53,464 nt of DNA, taken from the NCBI GenBank assembly GCA_913009695.1, contig CAJVWV010000002.1, forward strand, positions 1 through 53,464. The letters are read 5' to 3'. Source of the DNA: an uncultured bacterium (GTDB lineage Bacteria; Patescibacteriota; Patescibacteriia; Patescibacteriales; SZUA-104). This document shows, in pieces, positions 18,547-27,792 of the stretch; position 1 is the stretch's first letter; every line of letters starts with the position of its first letter. Both the position numbers and the translations under genes were made by a program. The notes beneath the pieces are model-generated. The model searched no databases, was not told the origin of the DNA, and was given only the letters and a program-made list of their open reading frames with translations.

Positions 18547-18790
18547 ATGGAAAATTTCGCAATTATTATCGGGGGTATTCTTGAGGCTATTACAGCTTTT
18601 TTTAAAAACCTTCATGAAGAAAAGTAGAGAAAAAAATGGGTTGGGGTATCCTCTTTTGTTCATCCTAAAACAGGAAAATCAGCAACAATCCACAAAAAGG
18701 GTAATAAATACAAATACTACAAAAATGAGTGGAGAGTTCCCGCAAGTTGGGCTCTTACTAAAAAAAGTTTAAAAGCAACAAAGGGCACTT
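18547..18790 (+). pseudogene. Small ORF split by one in-frame TAG (18625-18627)
   Basis: aaggaggaattATG; MENFAIIIGGILEAITAFFKNLHEEK-TAG-RKKWVGVSSFVHPKTGKSATIHKKGNKYKYYKNEWRVPASWALTKKSLKATKGT-TAG in one frame; not in the ORF track because each half is <60 aa. Confidence 0.6.
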
Positions 18791-18907
18791 AGAGCATCCT
18801 TTTTTTTTCTTGCTTTTTTTAGTATCCTATGTTAAGTTGAATAAATCTTTAAGTATAATAGTTCTATAAAATATATTGCTAACATTTTACCTATAAAGGA
18901 GAATTTA

Positions 18908-19423
18908 ATGAAGAAAAGAAAAAAGGCACCAATAATTGGAAAAATTACTGTCGTGCCCGAAGGATTTGAACCGCTACTGATCAGGAAGGCATTGTTGAAT
19001 ATTAAGTTGCCTGTAATGCCTAAATTCCAACCGGAAAAAGAGTTGCAAAAATGCAAATATCGCCCCGTAGCCTTATTTAAAATTAAGGTAAAAGATCTTG
19101 TTGGGGTGCTACAAAAAACTGGTAAAGCAACAGAGGCTGACTGGTATAAAAAAAATGTCAAACAGGAAAATCTTTTCCTGGGAACAGAAGAAGTAGATAT
19201 AATAAGCGGTTTTTATAAAGTAAAGGCAACAATAGGAACGCCAGGACTGAACGGCAGAACAGCCATTGAGCTTTTTGACTCGCTAAAAAAAGCCACGGCA
19301 TTCAAGACAGCTGCATTTATGTACGCAAAAAGCTTAAAAGAAAAAATGTGCTCGGTTAGTGTTTTTAATAAATTGGGTAAATTTCTGTATTGCCACGCCA
19401 CCGAAGAAGCATGTTTATGGTAA
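18908..19423 (+). CDS. Hypothetical protein, 171 aa
   Basis: RBS aaaggagaatttaATG, ORF ends just before a strong terminator; no family recognised. Confidence 0.75.
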   Translation: MKKRKKAPIIGKITVVPEGFEPLLIRKALLNIKLPVMPKFQPEKELQKCKYRPVALFKIKVKDLVGVLQKTGKATEADWYKKNVKQENLFLGTEEVDIISGFYKVKATIGTPGLNGRTAIELFDSLKKATAFKTAAFMYAKSLKEKMCSVSVFNKLGKFLYCHATEEACLW

Positions 19424-19439
19424 AGCAATATGAACTTAC

Positions 19440-19468
19440 GGGTGCCACACAGATGGCACCCTTTTTTT
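19440..19468 (+). terminator. Rho-independent terminator
   Basis: gggtgccacacagatggcacccttttttt. Confidence 0.9.
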
Positions 19469-19523
19469 CTTGCTTTTTTTAGTATTTTAAGCTAAAATAA
19501 TAAAAGAAATTATCTACAAATTT

Positions 19524-21068
19524 ATGACATACGATGTAATTATCGGCCTTGAAATACACGCCGAACTAAAAACTAAATCTAAGATGTTTTGCTCTTGCGA
19601 TAACGATGCCGAGGGAAAAGAGCCAAACACTGTTGTCTGCCCTATTTGCATGGGACATCCGGGAACTCTGCCGGTCGCCAATAAGCAGGCCATTGAATGG
19701 ACGGTTTTAACCGGCCTTGCTTTAAATTGCAAAATTAATAAACTAAGCAAATTTGATAGAAAAAATTATTTTTATCCTGACTTGCCTAAAGGTTATCAAA
19801 TTTCGCAATACGACCTACCGCTTGTTTACGGCGGACATTTAGAGATTAACGGAAAATCAGTTGACATAACAAGAATTCACCTTGAAGAAGATACTGGAAA
19901 GTTAACGCACCCATCCTTCGCTAAAGCTTCGGCGGACAAGCCAAATAACAAAAAATATTCTTTAGCCGACTATAATAGGGCCGGCACTCCGTTAATGGAG
20001 CTAGTTACCGAGCCGGTTATTAAAACGGCCGAAGAAGCAAAAAAATTCTGCCAAAAATATCAACAAATTCTTCGATATCTAAATATATCTGACGCTGACA
20101 TGGAAAAAGGACAAATGCGATGCGAAGCAAACGTCAGTGTGCAGAAAAAAGGAAAATGGAAATACGAAGACGGAGAAATTAAACCTATTGGAAATCCCGA
20201 AGTTTCGGGATTAAATCCGAAAGTAGAAATAAAAAATATTAACTCGTTTAAGGCAGTAGAAAAAGCAACCGACTTTGAAATAAAAAGACAAATTGATGCG
20301 ATTGAAGACGAAGAAAAACTCGTACAAGAAACTCGCGGTTGGAACGAAGACAAAGGAGAAACCGTAAGCCAAAGAATAAAAGAAACTTCTGCCGACTACC
20401 GATATTTTCCTGAACCCGATATACCACCTCTCAATATTGATGCAAAATGGATTAAACAAATTCAATCCCAATTAGTTGAGTTACCGACTGAAAAAAAGAA
20501 AAGATTTATTGAACAATACAGCTTAAATGATGAAGACGCGGAAATATTAGTTAGCGATAAAAATTTAGCTGATTATACTGAAAAAGTTATTACTGAATTA
20601 AGATCATGGATTGATTCAACCGGAGACGGCTGGGAAAGACAAAAAAAGAAGCTGGCAAAAGCCGCCGCTAACTGGTTAATTCATGAATTATTTAAACATT
20701 TAAGGGAAGATAATTTAAGTATTAAAGATATTAAAATTACACCGGAAAATTTCGCCGAATTAATCACCCTAGTTTATCAAGAAAAAATAAATTCTTCAGC
20801 CGGTACAAAGATTCTTGAGGTTATGCATAAAAATGGCGGTGATCCAACGCAAGTTATGGTTGAGCTTGGGCTAGAACAAATGGACAACACAAAAGAACTA
20901 GAAAATATTATTAAAAAAATATTAAAGAAAAATCAACTCCAGGTTGAAGAATATAAAAGCGGAAAAGAAAATGTTTTACAATTTTTTGTAGGTCAAGCTA
21001 TGGCCGCTACAAAGGGCAAGGCAAATCCTAAAAAAGTACAGGAATTACTTAAAAAATTGTTAAAATAA
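19524..21068 (+). CDS. gatB: Asp-tRNA(Asn)/Glu-tRNA(Gln) amidotransferase subunit B
   Basis: YDVIIGLEIHAELKTKSKMFCSCDND...PNTVVCPICMGHPGTLPVAN...FDRKNYFYPDLPKGYQISQYD. Confidence 0.97.
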   Translation: MTYDVIIGLEIHAELKTKSKMFCSCDNDAEGKEPNTVVCPICMGHPGTLPVANKQAIEWTVLTGLALNCKINKLSKFDRKNYFYPDLPKGYQISQYDLPLVYGGHLEINGKSVDITRIHLEEDTGKLTHPSFAKASADKPNNKKYSLADYNRAGTPLMELVTEPVIKTAEEAKKFCQKYQQILRYLNISDADMEKGQMRCEANVSVQKKGKWKYEDGEIKPIGNPEVSGLNPKVEIKNINSFKAVEKATDFEIKRQIDAIEDEEKLVQETRGWNEDKGETVSQRIKETSADYRYFPEPDIPPLNIDAKWIKQIQSQLVELPTEKKKRFIEQYSLNDEDAEILVSDKNLADYTEKVITELRSWIDSTGDGWERQKKKLAKAAANWLIHELFKHLREDNLSIKDIKITPENFAELITLVYQEKINSSAGTKILEVMHKNGGDPTQVMVELGLEQMDNTKELENIIKKILKKNQLQVEEYKSGKENVLQFFVGQAMAATKGKANPKKVQELLKKLLK

Positions 21069-21126
21069 ATGAACTTGACTATCTTATTTCTGTAGTATAT
21101 AAAAGCACATGCTAAGAGCTGATATT

Positions 21127-22140
21127 TTACATCAGATTTTTTTTATTTTTTAAAAATTTTTTAATATATTTTTCCGCTTCAGTTTTATTTTTTACCCACT
21201 TAATTCTTTTATCTCTCTTAAACCAAGTCATTTGCCGTTTAGAGAACTGCCGAATAGCAATATATAATTTTTCAACCATCTCCTCGTAAGTCAACTTTTT
21301 ACGCAAATACAAAGAAATATATTTATATTCTAAGCCAAATTCTTCTAATCTTTTCCAACTCACCTCCCCCTTGCGCAAACGCTTAACCTCTCCAATCATA
21401 TTTTCTTTTTCCAATCTCTCTATCAATCTTTTATAAATTCTCTTTTGTAATACATCTCGGGAATAAGTAAGACCTAATAATAAAAAATCAAATTGTTTAA
21501 ATGATTGCTTTGGTTTGTGGCTATTCGTGTCTTTATTCGTGGCTATTCGTGTTTGTTCTATATAACGTATTAATCTTCGCTTATTTTTTCTATCGCTTTC
21601 ATTTAAACTTTTTGCTTTTTTAGAGTTCAACTTTTTTAGTTTTAAAAAAAGCTTATCAACAGTCATTTTTTCTAATTTTTCACGTAATTTTTTATCAGGT
21701 TTAGCGCTTGATAATTTATATTCGTCAACAATCGCCTGAATATATAATCCCGTTCCGCCGACTATAATCGGCGTTTTTCCCCGCGCCAAAATATCGTCAA
21801 TAGCCTTATACGCTAATTTTTGATATTTAGCTAAATTAAATTCTGTTTTAGGACTAATAATATCAATAAGATGGTATGGCACATTAACGACTTTTGACTT
21901 TTGCTTGCCCGCCAAAGCTTTAGTGACGGCGGGACCTTTGACTTTCGACTTAATTTTATATTCTTTTAAGTCTTTACCCGTTCCTATGTCCATGCCACGA
22001 TAAACCTGTCTTGAGTCAGCCGAAATTATCTCACCATTAAATTTATTGGCAAGCTTAACAGCCATACTTGTCTTTCCACTAGCTGTTGTTCCCAGCACAA
22101 CGACAATTTTTTTATTATTAATTCGTAATTCGTAATTCAT
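21127..22140 (-). CDS. miaA: tRNA dimethylallyltransferase
   Basis: KIVVVLGTTASGKTSMAVKLANKFNGEIISADSRQVYRGMDIGTGK; PIIVGGTGLYIQAI; QMTWFKRDKRIKWV. Confidence 0.96.
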   Translation of the reverse strand: MNYELRINNKKIVVVLGTTASGKTSMAVKLANKFNGEIISADSRQVYRGMDIGTGKDLKEYKIKSKVKGPAVTKALAGKQKSKVVNVPYHLIDIISPKTEFNLAKYQKLAYKAIDDILARGKTPIIVGGTGLYIQAIVDEYKLSSAKPDKKLREKLEKMTVDKLFLKLKKLNSKKAKSLNESDRKNKRRLIRYIEQTRIATNKDTNSHKPKQSFKQFDFLLLGLTYSRDVLQKRIYKRLIERLEKENMIGEVKRLRKGEVSWKRLEEFGLEYKYISLYLRKKLTYEEMVEKLYIAIRQFSKRQMTWFKRDKRIKWVKNKTEAEKYIKKFLKNKKNLM

Positions 22141-22145
22141 AATTC

Positions 22146-23507
22146 TTAATTTATTATCTCGCCTTCCAATCCAAAATCTTTTGCTTTTTTTATTTTAACT
22201 TTAATAAATTCACCTAACAACGCTTCTCCATTAATCCTTACATTTTTATACGTTCTTGTTTTGCCGAACCAATCTCCCTTTTTATTTTTCCCTTCAATTA
22301 ATACATCAACTATTTTGTTTAAATATTTTTTATTTTCTTCTAAGGCTGTTTTTTTTACTATTTTCACTAACGCCTCTTCTCTTCTCTTTTTTTCTTTTTG
22401 AGTAACATCATTATCCATTTTGGCTGATATTGTGCCCGCGCGAGGGCTATATTGCGATATATAAGCTAAATAAAATTTTATTTCTTTAAGTAATCTAATT
22501 GTTTGATTAAACTGCTCTTCTGTTTCTCCCGGAAAGCCAACAATAATATCAGTCGTAATACAAACATTAGAAACCGCTTTTCTAATTTTTTTAATTAAAT
22601 TAATATAATGCTCTCTAGTATATTTTCTATTCATTTCTCTTAATATTTCGTTATCACCGGATTGTACTGGAAGATGAATATGTTCGCACACCTTTCCCGC
22701 CCCTCGGAGCTTTGGCGAAGCGGGGACGCATTCAGCCACAGCCTTAATTAATTCATCACTCATGTCTTTGGGATGGCTAGTAGAAAATCTAATCCAAAAA
22801 TCACCGGGAATATCATTTACCATCCTTAATAAATCGGGAAATTTAATTAATTTAAAATCTTCATTTTCTTTTTTATTCGTAATTCGTAATTCGTAATTCG
22901 TAATTTTTGCCCTATAGCTATTTACGTTTTGCGCAATCAAAGTAATTTCTTTATAACCCTTTTTCACTAATTTTTTAACTTCTTCCAGAATCTCTAAAGC
23001 ATCCCTGTATGTTTCTCTGCCCCGAGCATGCGGAACAACGCAATAAGCGCAAAAATTATCGCATCCATTGCCGATAGGCACAAAAGCGCTAAACTTTGAA
23101 TTATATTTAGGATTTATTGCCAAATAACCGCTCAAACTATTATTTTCGATTTTTTCTAGACCAAGTTTATATGCTAAAGAATCCAATTCCGTAATTGGCA
23201 TCCAAATATCAACATATCCATTCAACCGCCTTTGCACATCTTTTCTCTGCGATAAACATCCGGTTAAAACAATCTTTATTTTAGGATTATTTTTTTTAAG
23301 TCTATAAATTAGGCTGTAAGCTCTGTTTTCCGCTGACTGCTTAACTCCACAGGTCGTAACCACGACTAAAACCGCTTTATCTTTATTTTCAGATAAAACA
23401 TATCCATGTTTTTCCAAATAACCGGCAATTCTCTCAGAATCACTCTTGTTCATTTGGCAACCAATTGTTATAATGTGATATAATTTTTTCTTCATTATTT
23501 TATTCAT
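22146..23507 (-). CDS. miaB: tRNA methylthiotransferase, MiaB family
   Basis: ITIGCQMNKSDSERIAGYL; GCDNFCAYCVVPHARGRE radical SAM CxxxCxxC; HIHLPVQSGDNEILREMNRKYTREHY; TRAM-like C-terminus. Confidence 0.92.
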   Translation of the reverse strand: MNKIMKKKLYHIITIGCQMNKSDSERIAGYLEKHGYVLSENKDKAVLVVVTTCGVKQSAENRAYSLIYRLKKNNPKIKIVLTGCLSQRKDVQRRLNGYVDIWMPITELDSLAYKLGLEKIENNSLSGYLAINPKYNSKFSAFVPIGNGCDNFCAYCVVPHARGRETYRDALEILEEVKKLVKKGYKEITLIAQNVNSYRAKITNYELRITNKKENEDFKLIKFPDLLRMVNDIPGDFWIRFSTSHPKDMSDELIKAVAECVPASPKLRGAGKVCEHIHLPVQSGDNEILREMNRKYTREHYINLIKKIRKAVSNVCITTDIIVGFPGETEEQFNQTIRLLKEIKFYLAYISQYSPRAGTISAKMDNDVTQKEKKRREEALVKIVKKTALEENKKYLNKIVDVLIEGKNKKGDWFGKTRTYKNVRINGEALLGEFIKVKIKKAKDFGLEGEIIN

Positions 23508-23607
23508 TATTTAAAATTTTTTCGCCTTCCATGGCTTTAGCAGATGATGGAGCCAAGGATAACATACAAACCATATATTATCAAAAAACAATAAAAATAT
23601 CAAACCT

Positions 23608-23636
23608 AAAAGGGTTCGCTATTGCTAGCGAACCCT
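23608..23636 (-). terminator. Terminator for 23658..25406 gene
   Basis: RC agggttcgctagcaatagcgaaccctttt. Confidence 0.8.
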
Positions 23637-23657
23637 CTTTCTTGTTGTTTGTTTTTA

Positions 23658-25406
23658 TTATTCTTGAGTATTTTCATCGTCAGAAGACGTATCTCCTGCA
23701 TCATCGTCAGAAGACGTATCTCCTGCATCATCAGTTATTTCTTCTTCAGTATCAGAAACGGAATCTTCCACTATGGCATTTTCAGTATCATCAGTTACTA
23801 TTTCGCTAACCACCTCGTTTACATCATCAATTTCAGTATCTTCAGCTTCATCAATCTCCGGCAAAGAGTTTACTACTACAATCGTATCCGCCACTACTAA
23901 GGGCAGTTTGGCGTGCCTGGTGCCGCGAACACGAACTTTATCGCCAATTTGAATATCGGAAATAGCCGCGTTATTATTTGTGCCAATCACTATTTTTGTA
24001 TCTTCAGTCACATCTACTCTTATTTTCTTAACCGGCAGACGCTTAACTAAATCTTTTACTTTGACGCCGCTATGCTTAATTCGCTTTATTTTGACCTTTT
24101 TGTGCTTCACGTTTCTTACAAATTTTCCAATCTTTTTTGCCACTACTTTTTTAATTCTAGCTTTTAATGCATCTCTCAGATTAATTTGTTTTACGGTACG
24201 ATCCGTGTTTGCGCTTGCAACAGCTTGCGCGGAAACCGTTTCACCTCTTTCTTCCAATTTTTCTTTTAGCTTCTTTTTTGTAATATGCTTTAACGGAGTC
24301 CAATTAACCATTATATAGCTGCTATTTGCGTCAACGGCAGTAACAACTCCGGCATGCCCCTGGGTAGAGGTTTTCCAGATTGAATTATCCTTCACTACTT
24401 TAGCGTCAACCGTGCCGTCATCGTTAACCCGACCGACAATCCTTAATTTATCGCCTACGGAAAATTCATCTAAAGTAATTCGTCCGAAATATTTACGAAC
24501 GATTTTAGTGTCCTCGGTAATATTAACCGTTATAAGAGCTCCTTCCGTGCCTATTAAATTATTAACATCATTGGCGCGCAAACCCGGAGTTTTATCCATT
24601 CTAACCTGAATGGTGGTTGGAACAATCGTGCTGTCCAGCCGCACTAAAGTAACTACTGGCGTAAAGGTGCGAATTTTCATGAATAAATCGCTTCCCCGCC
24701 TTAAAACTATAACGATTTTAGCCAATGGCGTTTCGCCGCTCCGAGTTAGAAGACGGCCGCGAATCCTATCATTAATTTCTAGATCGTCAACAGAAGCGGG
24801 ATTTTTTAAACCAACAACAAACTTTGTATTTTCATCATAAATAAAGGTATGCTCAACATTCGCCCACTGATAAGTTATGGCCTTAGCGTCCTTGTCAATA
24901 TTGGTTATCCAGCCATTCGCACCCTTATTTGACCGAATAGCAATGGAAAGATTAACCAAAATTGTGGCTTCAATATCTTCAGTATTCTCATTTTTTTTGC
25001 CAATTACCCTAATTTGATCGCCGGGAATCCAGTTAGCCAAATTTGTGGACTGATCCCTGCGCTGGCCCAAAACAGTATCAACCGTCACATTAATGGTGTA
25101 GTCATGGTTGGTTGTGTTATCACGGACTATAATATTTGTCGGAATATCGGTTGAACCGATCTCAATCAGCATTCCGGCAAAATTGATGTCGCTTTTTTCT
25201 TCATATAATTTTGACTCGTCAGTAACTGTTGTACAGGCGAATTCATAAGAAACATCTACTTCGGCCGCTTCCATCGCCTCGGCTGATTTATAAGTGACGT
25301 TATCTACGCCACAAACTTCACCTTCAGCTTTTACTAATGGCGCCATCAAAAATGATGACATTATTAAACTAAAAGCTAAGAATGAAAACATGAATTTTTT
25401 CAACAT
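23658..25406 (-). CDS. Secreted protein with repeated DUF5666-like beta domains and acidic C-terminus
   Basis: Signal peptide MLKKFMFSFLAFSLIMSSFLMAPLVKAEG; repeated 'GDKVRVRGT / GDKLRIVGRVNDDGTVDAKVV' units; tail DDAGDTSSDDDAGDTSSDDENTQE encoded by a 27-bp tandem repeat. Confidence 0.75.
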   Translation of the reverse strand: MLKKFMFSFLAFSLIMSSFLMAPLVKAEGEVCGVDNVTYKSAEAMEAAEVDVSYEFACTTVTDESKLYEEKSDINFAGMLIEIGSTDIPTNIIVRDNTTNHDYTINVTVDTVLGQRRDQSTNLANWIPGDQIRVIGKKNENTEDIEATILVNLSIAIRSNKGANGWITNIDKDAKAITYQWANVEHTFIYDENTKFVVGLKNPASVDDLEINDRIRGRLLTRSGETPLAKIVIVLRRGSDLFMKIRTFTPVVTLVRLDSTIVPTTIQVRMDKTPGLRANDVNNLIGTEGALITVNITEDTKIVRKYFGRITLDEFSVGDKLRIVGRVNDDGTVDAKVVKDNSIWKTSTQGHAGVVTAVDANSSYIMVNWTPLKHITKKKLKEKLEERGETVSAQAVASANTDRTVKQINLRDALKARIKKVVAKKIGKFVRNVKHKKVKIKRIKHSGVKVKDLVKRLPVKKIRVDVTEDTKIVIGTNNNAAISDIQIGDKVRVRGTRHAKLPLVVADTIVVVNSLPEIDEAEDTEIDDVNEVVSEIVTDDTENAIVEDSVSDTEEEITDDAGDTSSDDDAGDTSSDDENTQE

Positions 25407-25506
25407 AATTTCTTTATTAATATTAACTTTTTGTAGACCTTAAAGTTAATATTAATTTAATTAATTATTAATATACTTTTTGACAAAAAAATTAAAGTAT
25501 CGACCT

Positions 25507-25725
25507 TTATTTATCATTATCTTTAATTAATTCATTAGGCATTATTGGTCTTATTTTGTCGACAGAAACTCCTCTGTGTCCCAAAAAATGCCTTCCGTTA
25601 TTTATTAATGCTTTAATTGTTTTTATTAAATTTTTTAATTCTTTAGTATCTCTTCTTTCAACGACCCGTTCGGCCATATAAATTTTTCTATCCAATCTAT
25701 TGAACAACGCTTTACAATCTAACAA
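25507..25725 (-). CDS. Hypothetical helical protein, 72 aa
   Basis: ORF only. Confidence 0.4.
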   Translation of the reverse strand: MLDCKALFNRLDRKIYMAERVVERRDTKELKNLIKTIKALINNGRHFLGHRGVSVDKIRPIMPNELIKDNDK

Positions 25726-25741
25726 TTAATATATAAAGCTA

Positions 25742-27514
25742 TTATTTCCTGTTATCAATCTTTTCTATAATTTCAGCAATAAATTTACTTTTTTCAACTT
25801 CCCTGGTTTCTCTTTTGCCCCTATCTCTAATAGCTAATTTTTTTGAGCCCATTTCTTTATCACCCACTACCAACATGTAAGGCGCTTTTTCGCCAACCGC
25901 TTTCCTTATTTTATTTCCCACCGTTTCGTCATGATCATCAACTTCTACGCGAATATCGTTTTCTCTAAATTCATCCGCCAGCTTCCGGCAATAATCAATA
26001 TGCTTTTCTCCGACTGAAATAATTTTAATCTGAACAGGAGAAAGCCAGATTGGGAATGCTCCCCCATAATGCTCAATTAAAAATGCAATTACCCTTTCCA
26101 ACGCGCCTACGCTTGATCTGTGAATTACAATTGCTTTTTTATCTTTCCCCTTATTGTCTTTGTAAACTAAATTAAAACGTTCTGGCATTACAAAATCATA
26201 TTGTACTGTAAAAGCTGTATCTTCTTTTCCATATACATTTTTCATTTGTACATCAATTTTTGGTCCATAAAATGTGGCCTCACCTTCTGCCTCTAAAAAT
26301 GTAGAACTATTCTTTTGCAAAATTTCTCTTAATACTTGTTCGGCCCCATCCCACGCATTGTCGTCTTTATAATATTTTTTTTCATCTTTTCTGTCGCCCA
26401 ATGATAATCTATACCAATAATCTTCCCCCTTTTTTAAGCCGAAAACATTAGACACATACTCAATTAAATCTAACGCGCCCTTAACTTCTTCTTTGGCCTG
26501 CTTCTTATCAACGCAAATTATATGGGCATCGGCCAAACAAAAATTGCGAACCCTTATGAGTCCCGTAAGTTCTCCGGACTGCTCATATCTGTAAAGTTTA
26601 GCGATTTCCGCAATCCTCATGGGCAATTCCCTGTAGCTTCTTGGCTTGCTTAAATAAAGTTCAAAATGATGTGGACAAGACATGGGTCTGAGCATAAATT
26701 CTTCCTCGTCGATTTTAATTGGCGCATACATTGAATCTTTGTAATATGGATAATGTCCTGATTTCTTATATAAATCGATTTTTGCTATATCAGGCGTATA
26801 AACATGCTTGTAGCCCCTTTTTATTTCTTCGTCCACTATAAATTTTTCTAACTCTCTTCTTATTGTAGCTCCTTTTTCTGTCCATAAAGGCAATCCCTTG
26901 CCAACAACATCAGAAAACACAAACAAGTCCAATTCTTTCCCCAATTTCCGATGATCCCTTTTCTCCGCTTCTTCCATCATTTTTAAATATTCATCCAGCT
27001 CTTTTTTAGTCGCAAAAGCAACTCCGTAAATTCTAGTTAGCATTGGATTATTCTCACTTCCTCTCCAATATGCTCCAGCCAATTTAGTTATTTTAAAACT
27101 CCCCTTGACTATTTTTCCGGTTGACTCAATATGCGGTCCGCAGCAAAGGTCGTCAAAATTACCCAACTTATAATAACCAACTTTCTTTTCACCTTCTTTT
27201 TTTAAATCTTCAATTAATTCAACCTTATACGGCTGCTTATCTTTTTTTTCTTTCGCGATTGCATCCTTAATGCTCAACTCTGATTTTTCAAATTTCAAAT
27301 TCTGCTTTATGATATGATTCATTTTCTTTTCAATTTTTACTAAATTATCTTTACTAACTTTAATTTCTCCAAAATCAAAGTCATAATAAAACCCGTTCTC
27401 AATAGCGGGACCAATTGCAAATTTAGTGTTTGGCCACAGCTCTAAAACAGCCGCTGCCATAATATGCGACAAAGAATGCCTAATTATTTCTAAACTATTT
27501 TCTTTTTTAGTCAT
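25742..27514 (-). CDS. thrS: Threonine-tRNA ligase
   Basis: IIRHSLSHIMAAAVLELWPNTKFAIGPAIENGFYYDF; FMLRPMSCPHHFELY; TFYGPKIDVQMKN; LSPVQIKIISVGEKHIDYC. Confidence 0.98.
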   Translation of the reverse strand: MTKKENSLEIIRHSLSHIMAAAVLELWPNTKFAIGPAIENGFYYDFDFGEIKVSKDNLVKIEKKMNHIIKQNLKFEKSELSIKDAIAKEKKDKQPYKVELIEDLKKEGEKKVGYYKLGNFDDLCCGPHIESTGKIVKGSFKITKLAGAYWRGSENNPMLTRIYGVAFATKKELDEYLKMMEEAEKRDHRKLGKELDLFVFSDVVGKGLPLWTEKGATIRRELEKFIVDEEIKRGYKHVYTPDIAKIDLYKKSGHYPYYKDSMYAPIKIDEEEFMLRPMSCPHHFELYLSKPRSYRELPMRIAEIAKLYRYEQSGELTGLIRVRNFCLADAHIICVDKKQAKEEVKGALDLIEYVSNVFGLKKGEDYWYRLSLGDRKDEKKYYKDDNAWDGAEQVLREILQKNSSTFLEAEGEATFYGPKIDVQMKNVYGKEDTAFTVQYDFVMPERFNLVYKDNKGKDKKAIVIHRSSVGALERVIAFLIEHYGGAFPIWLSPVQIKIISVGEKHIDYCRKLADEFRENDIRVEVDDHDETVGNKIRKAVGEKAPYMLVVGDKEMGSKKLAIRDRGKRETREVEKSKFIAEIIEKIDNRK

Positions 27515-27596
27515 ATTTTTTATATTTTAATTTATTATTTTAATTTTATAATTTAGATTTGATTTGACATTTAGCTTTTGACATTTAAAATTTTAA

Positions 27597-27790
27597 AACC
27601 CCGCCTCAATGCATCAATAAAAATACTGATACACTAGGACGGGGTCTAAACCTCGTGGTTCCACCTAGTTTCCCATCCCCAATTTCTTAAACTCGGACTG
27701 GACACTCTTGATTTATCCTCAGACTTAGTCCCGAATACTCGGGGTGTTATGTAACATCGCGGTTGGTGGCCGCAACAATCACCTTTAGAT
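27597..27790 (-). promoter_or_regulatory. T-box-like leader of thrS with terminator
   Basis: RC contains taggtggaaccacgag (27652-27666), followed by long stem accccgtcctag...gaggcggggttttaaaa. Confidence 0.8.
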
Positions 27791-27792
27791 AA

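Noticed and set aside
18494-18772. 92-aa ORF on plus strand
   Set aside because: Different frame from the RBS-led ORF at 18547; low-quality composition, probably spurious.
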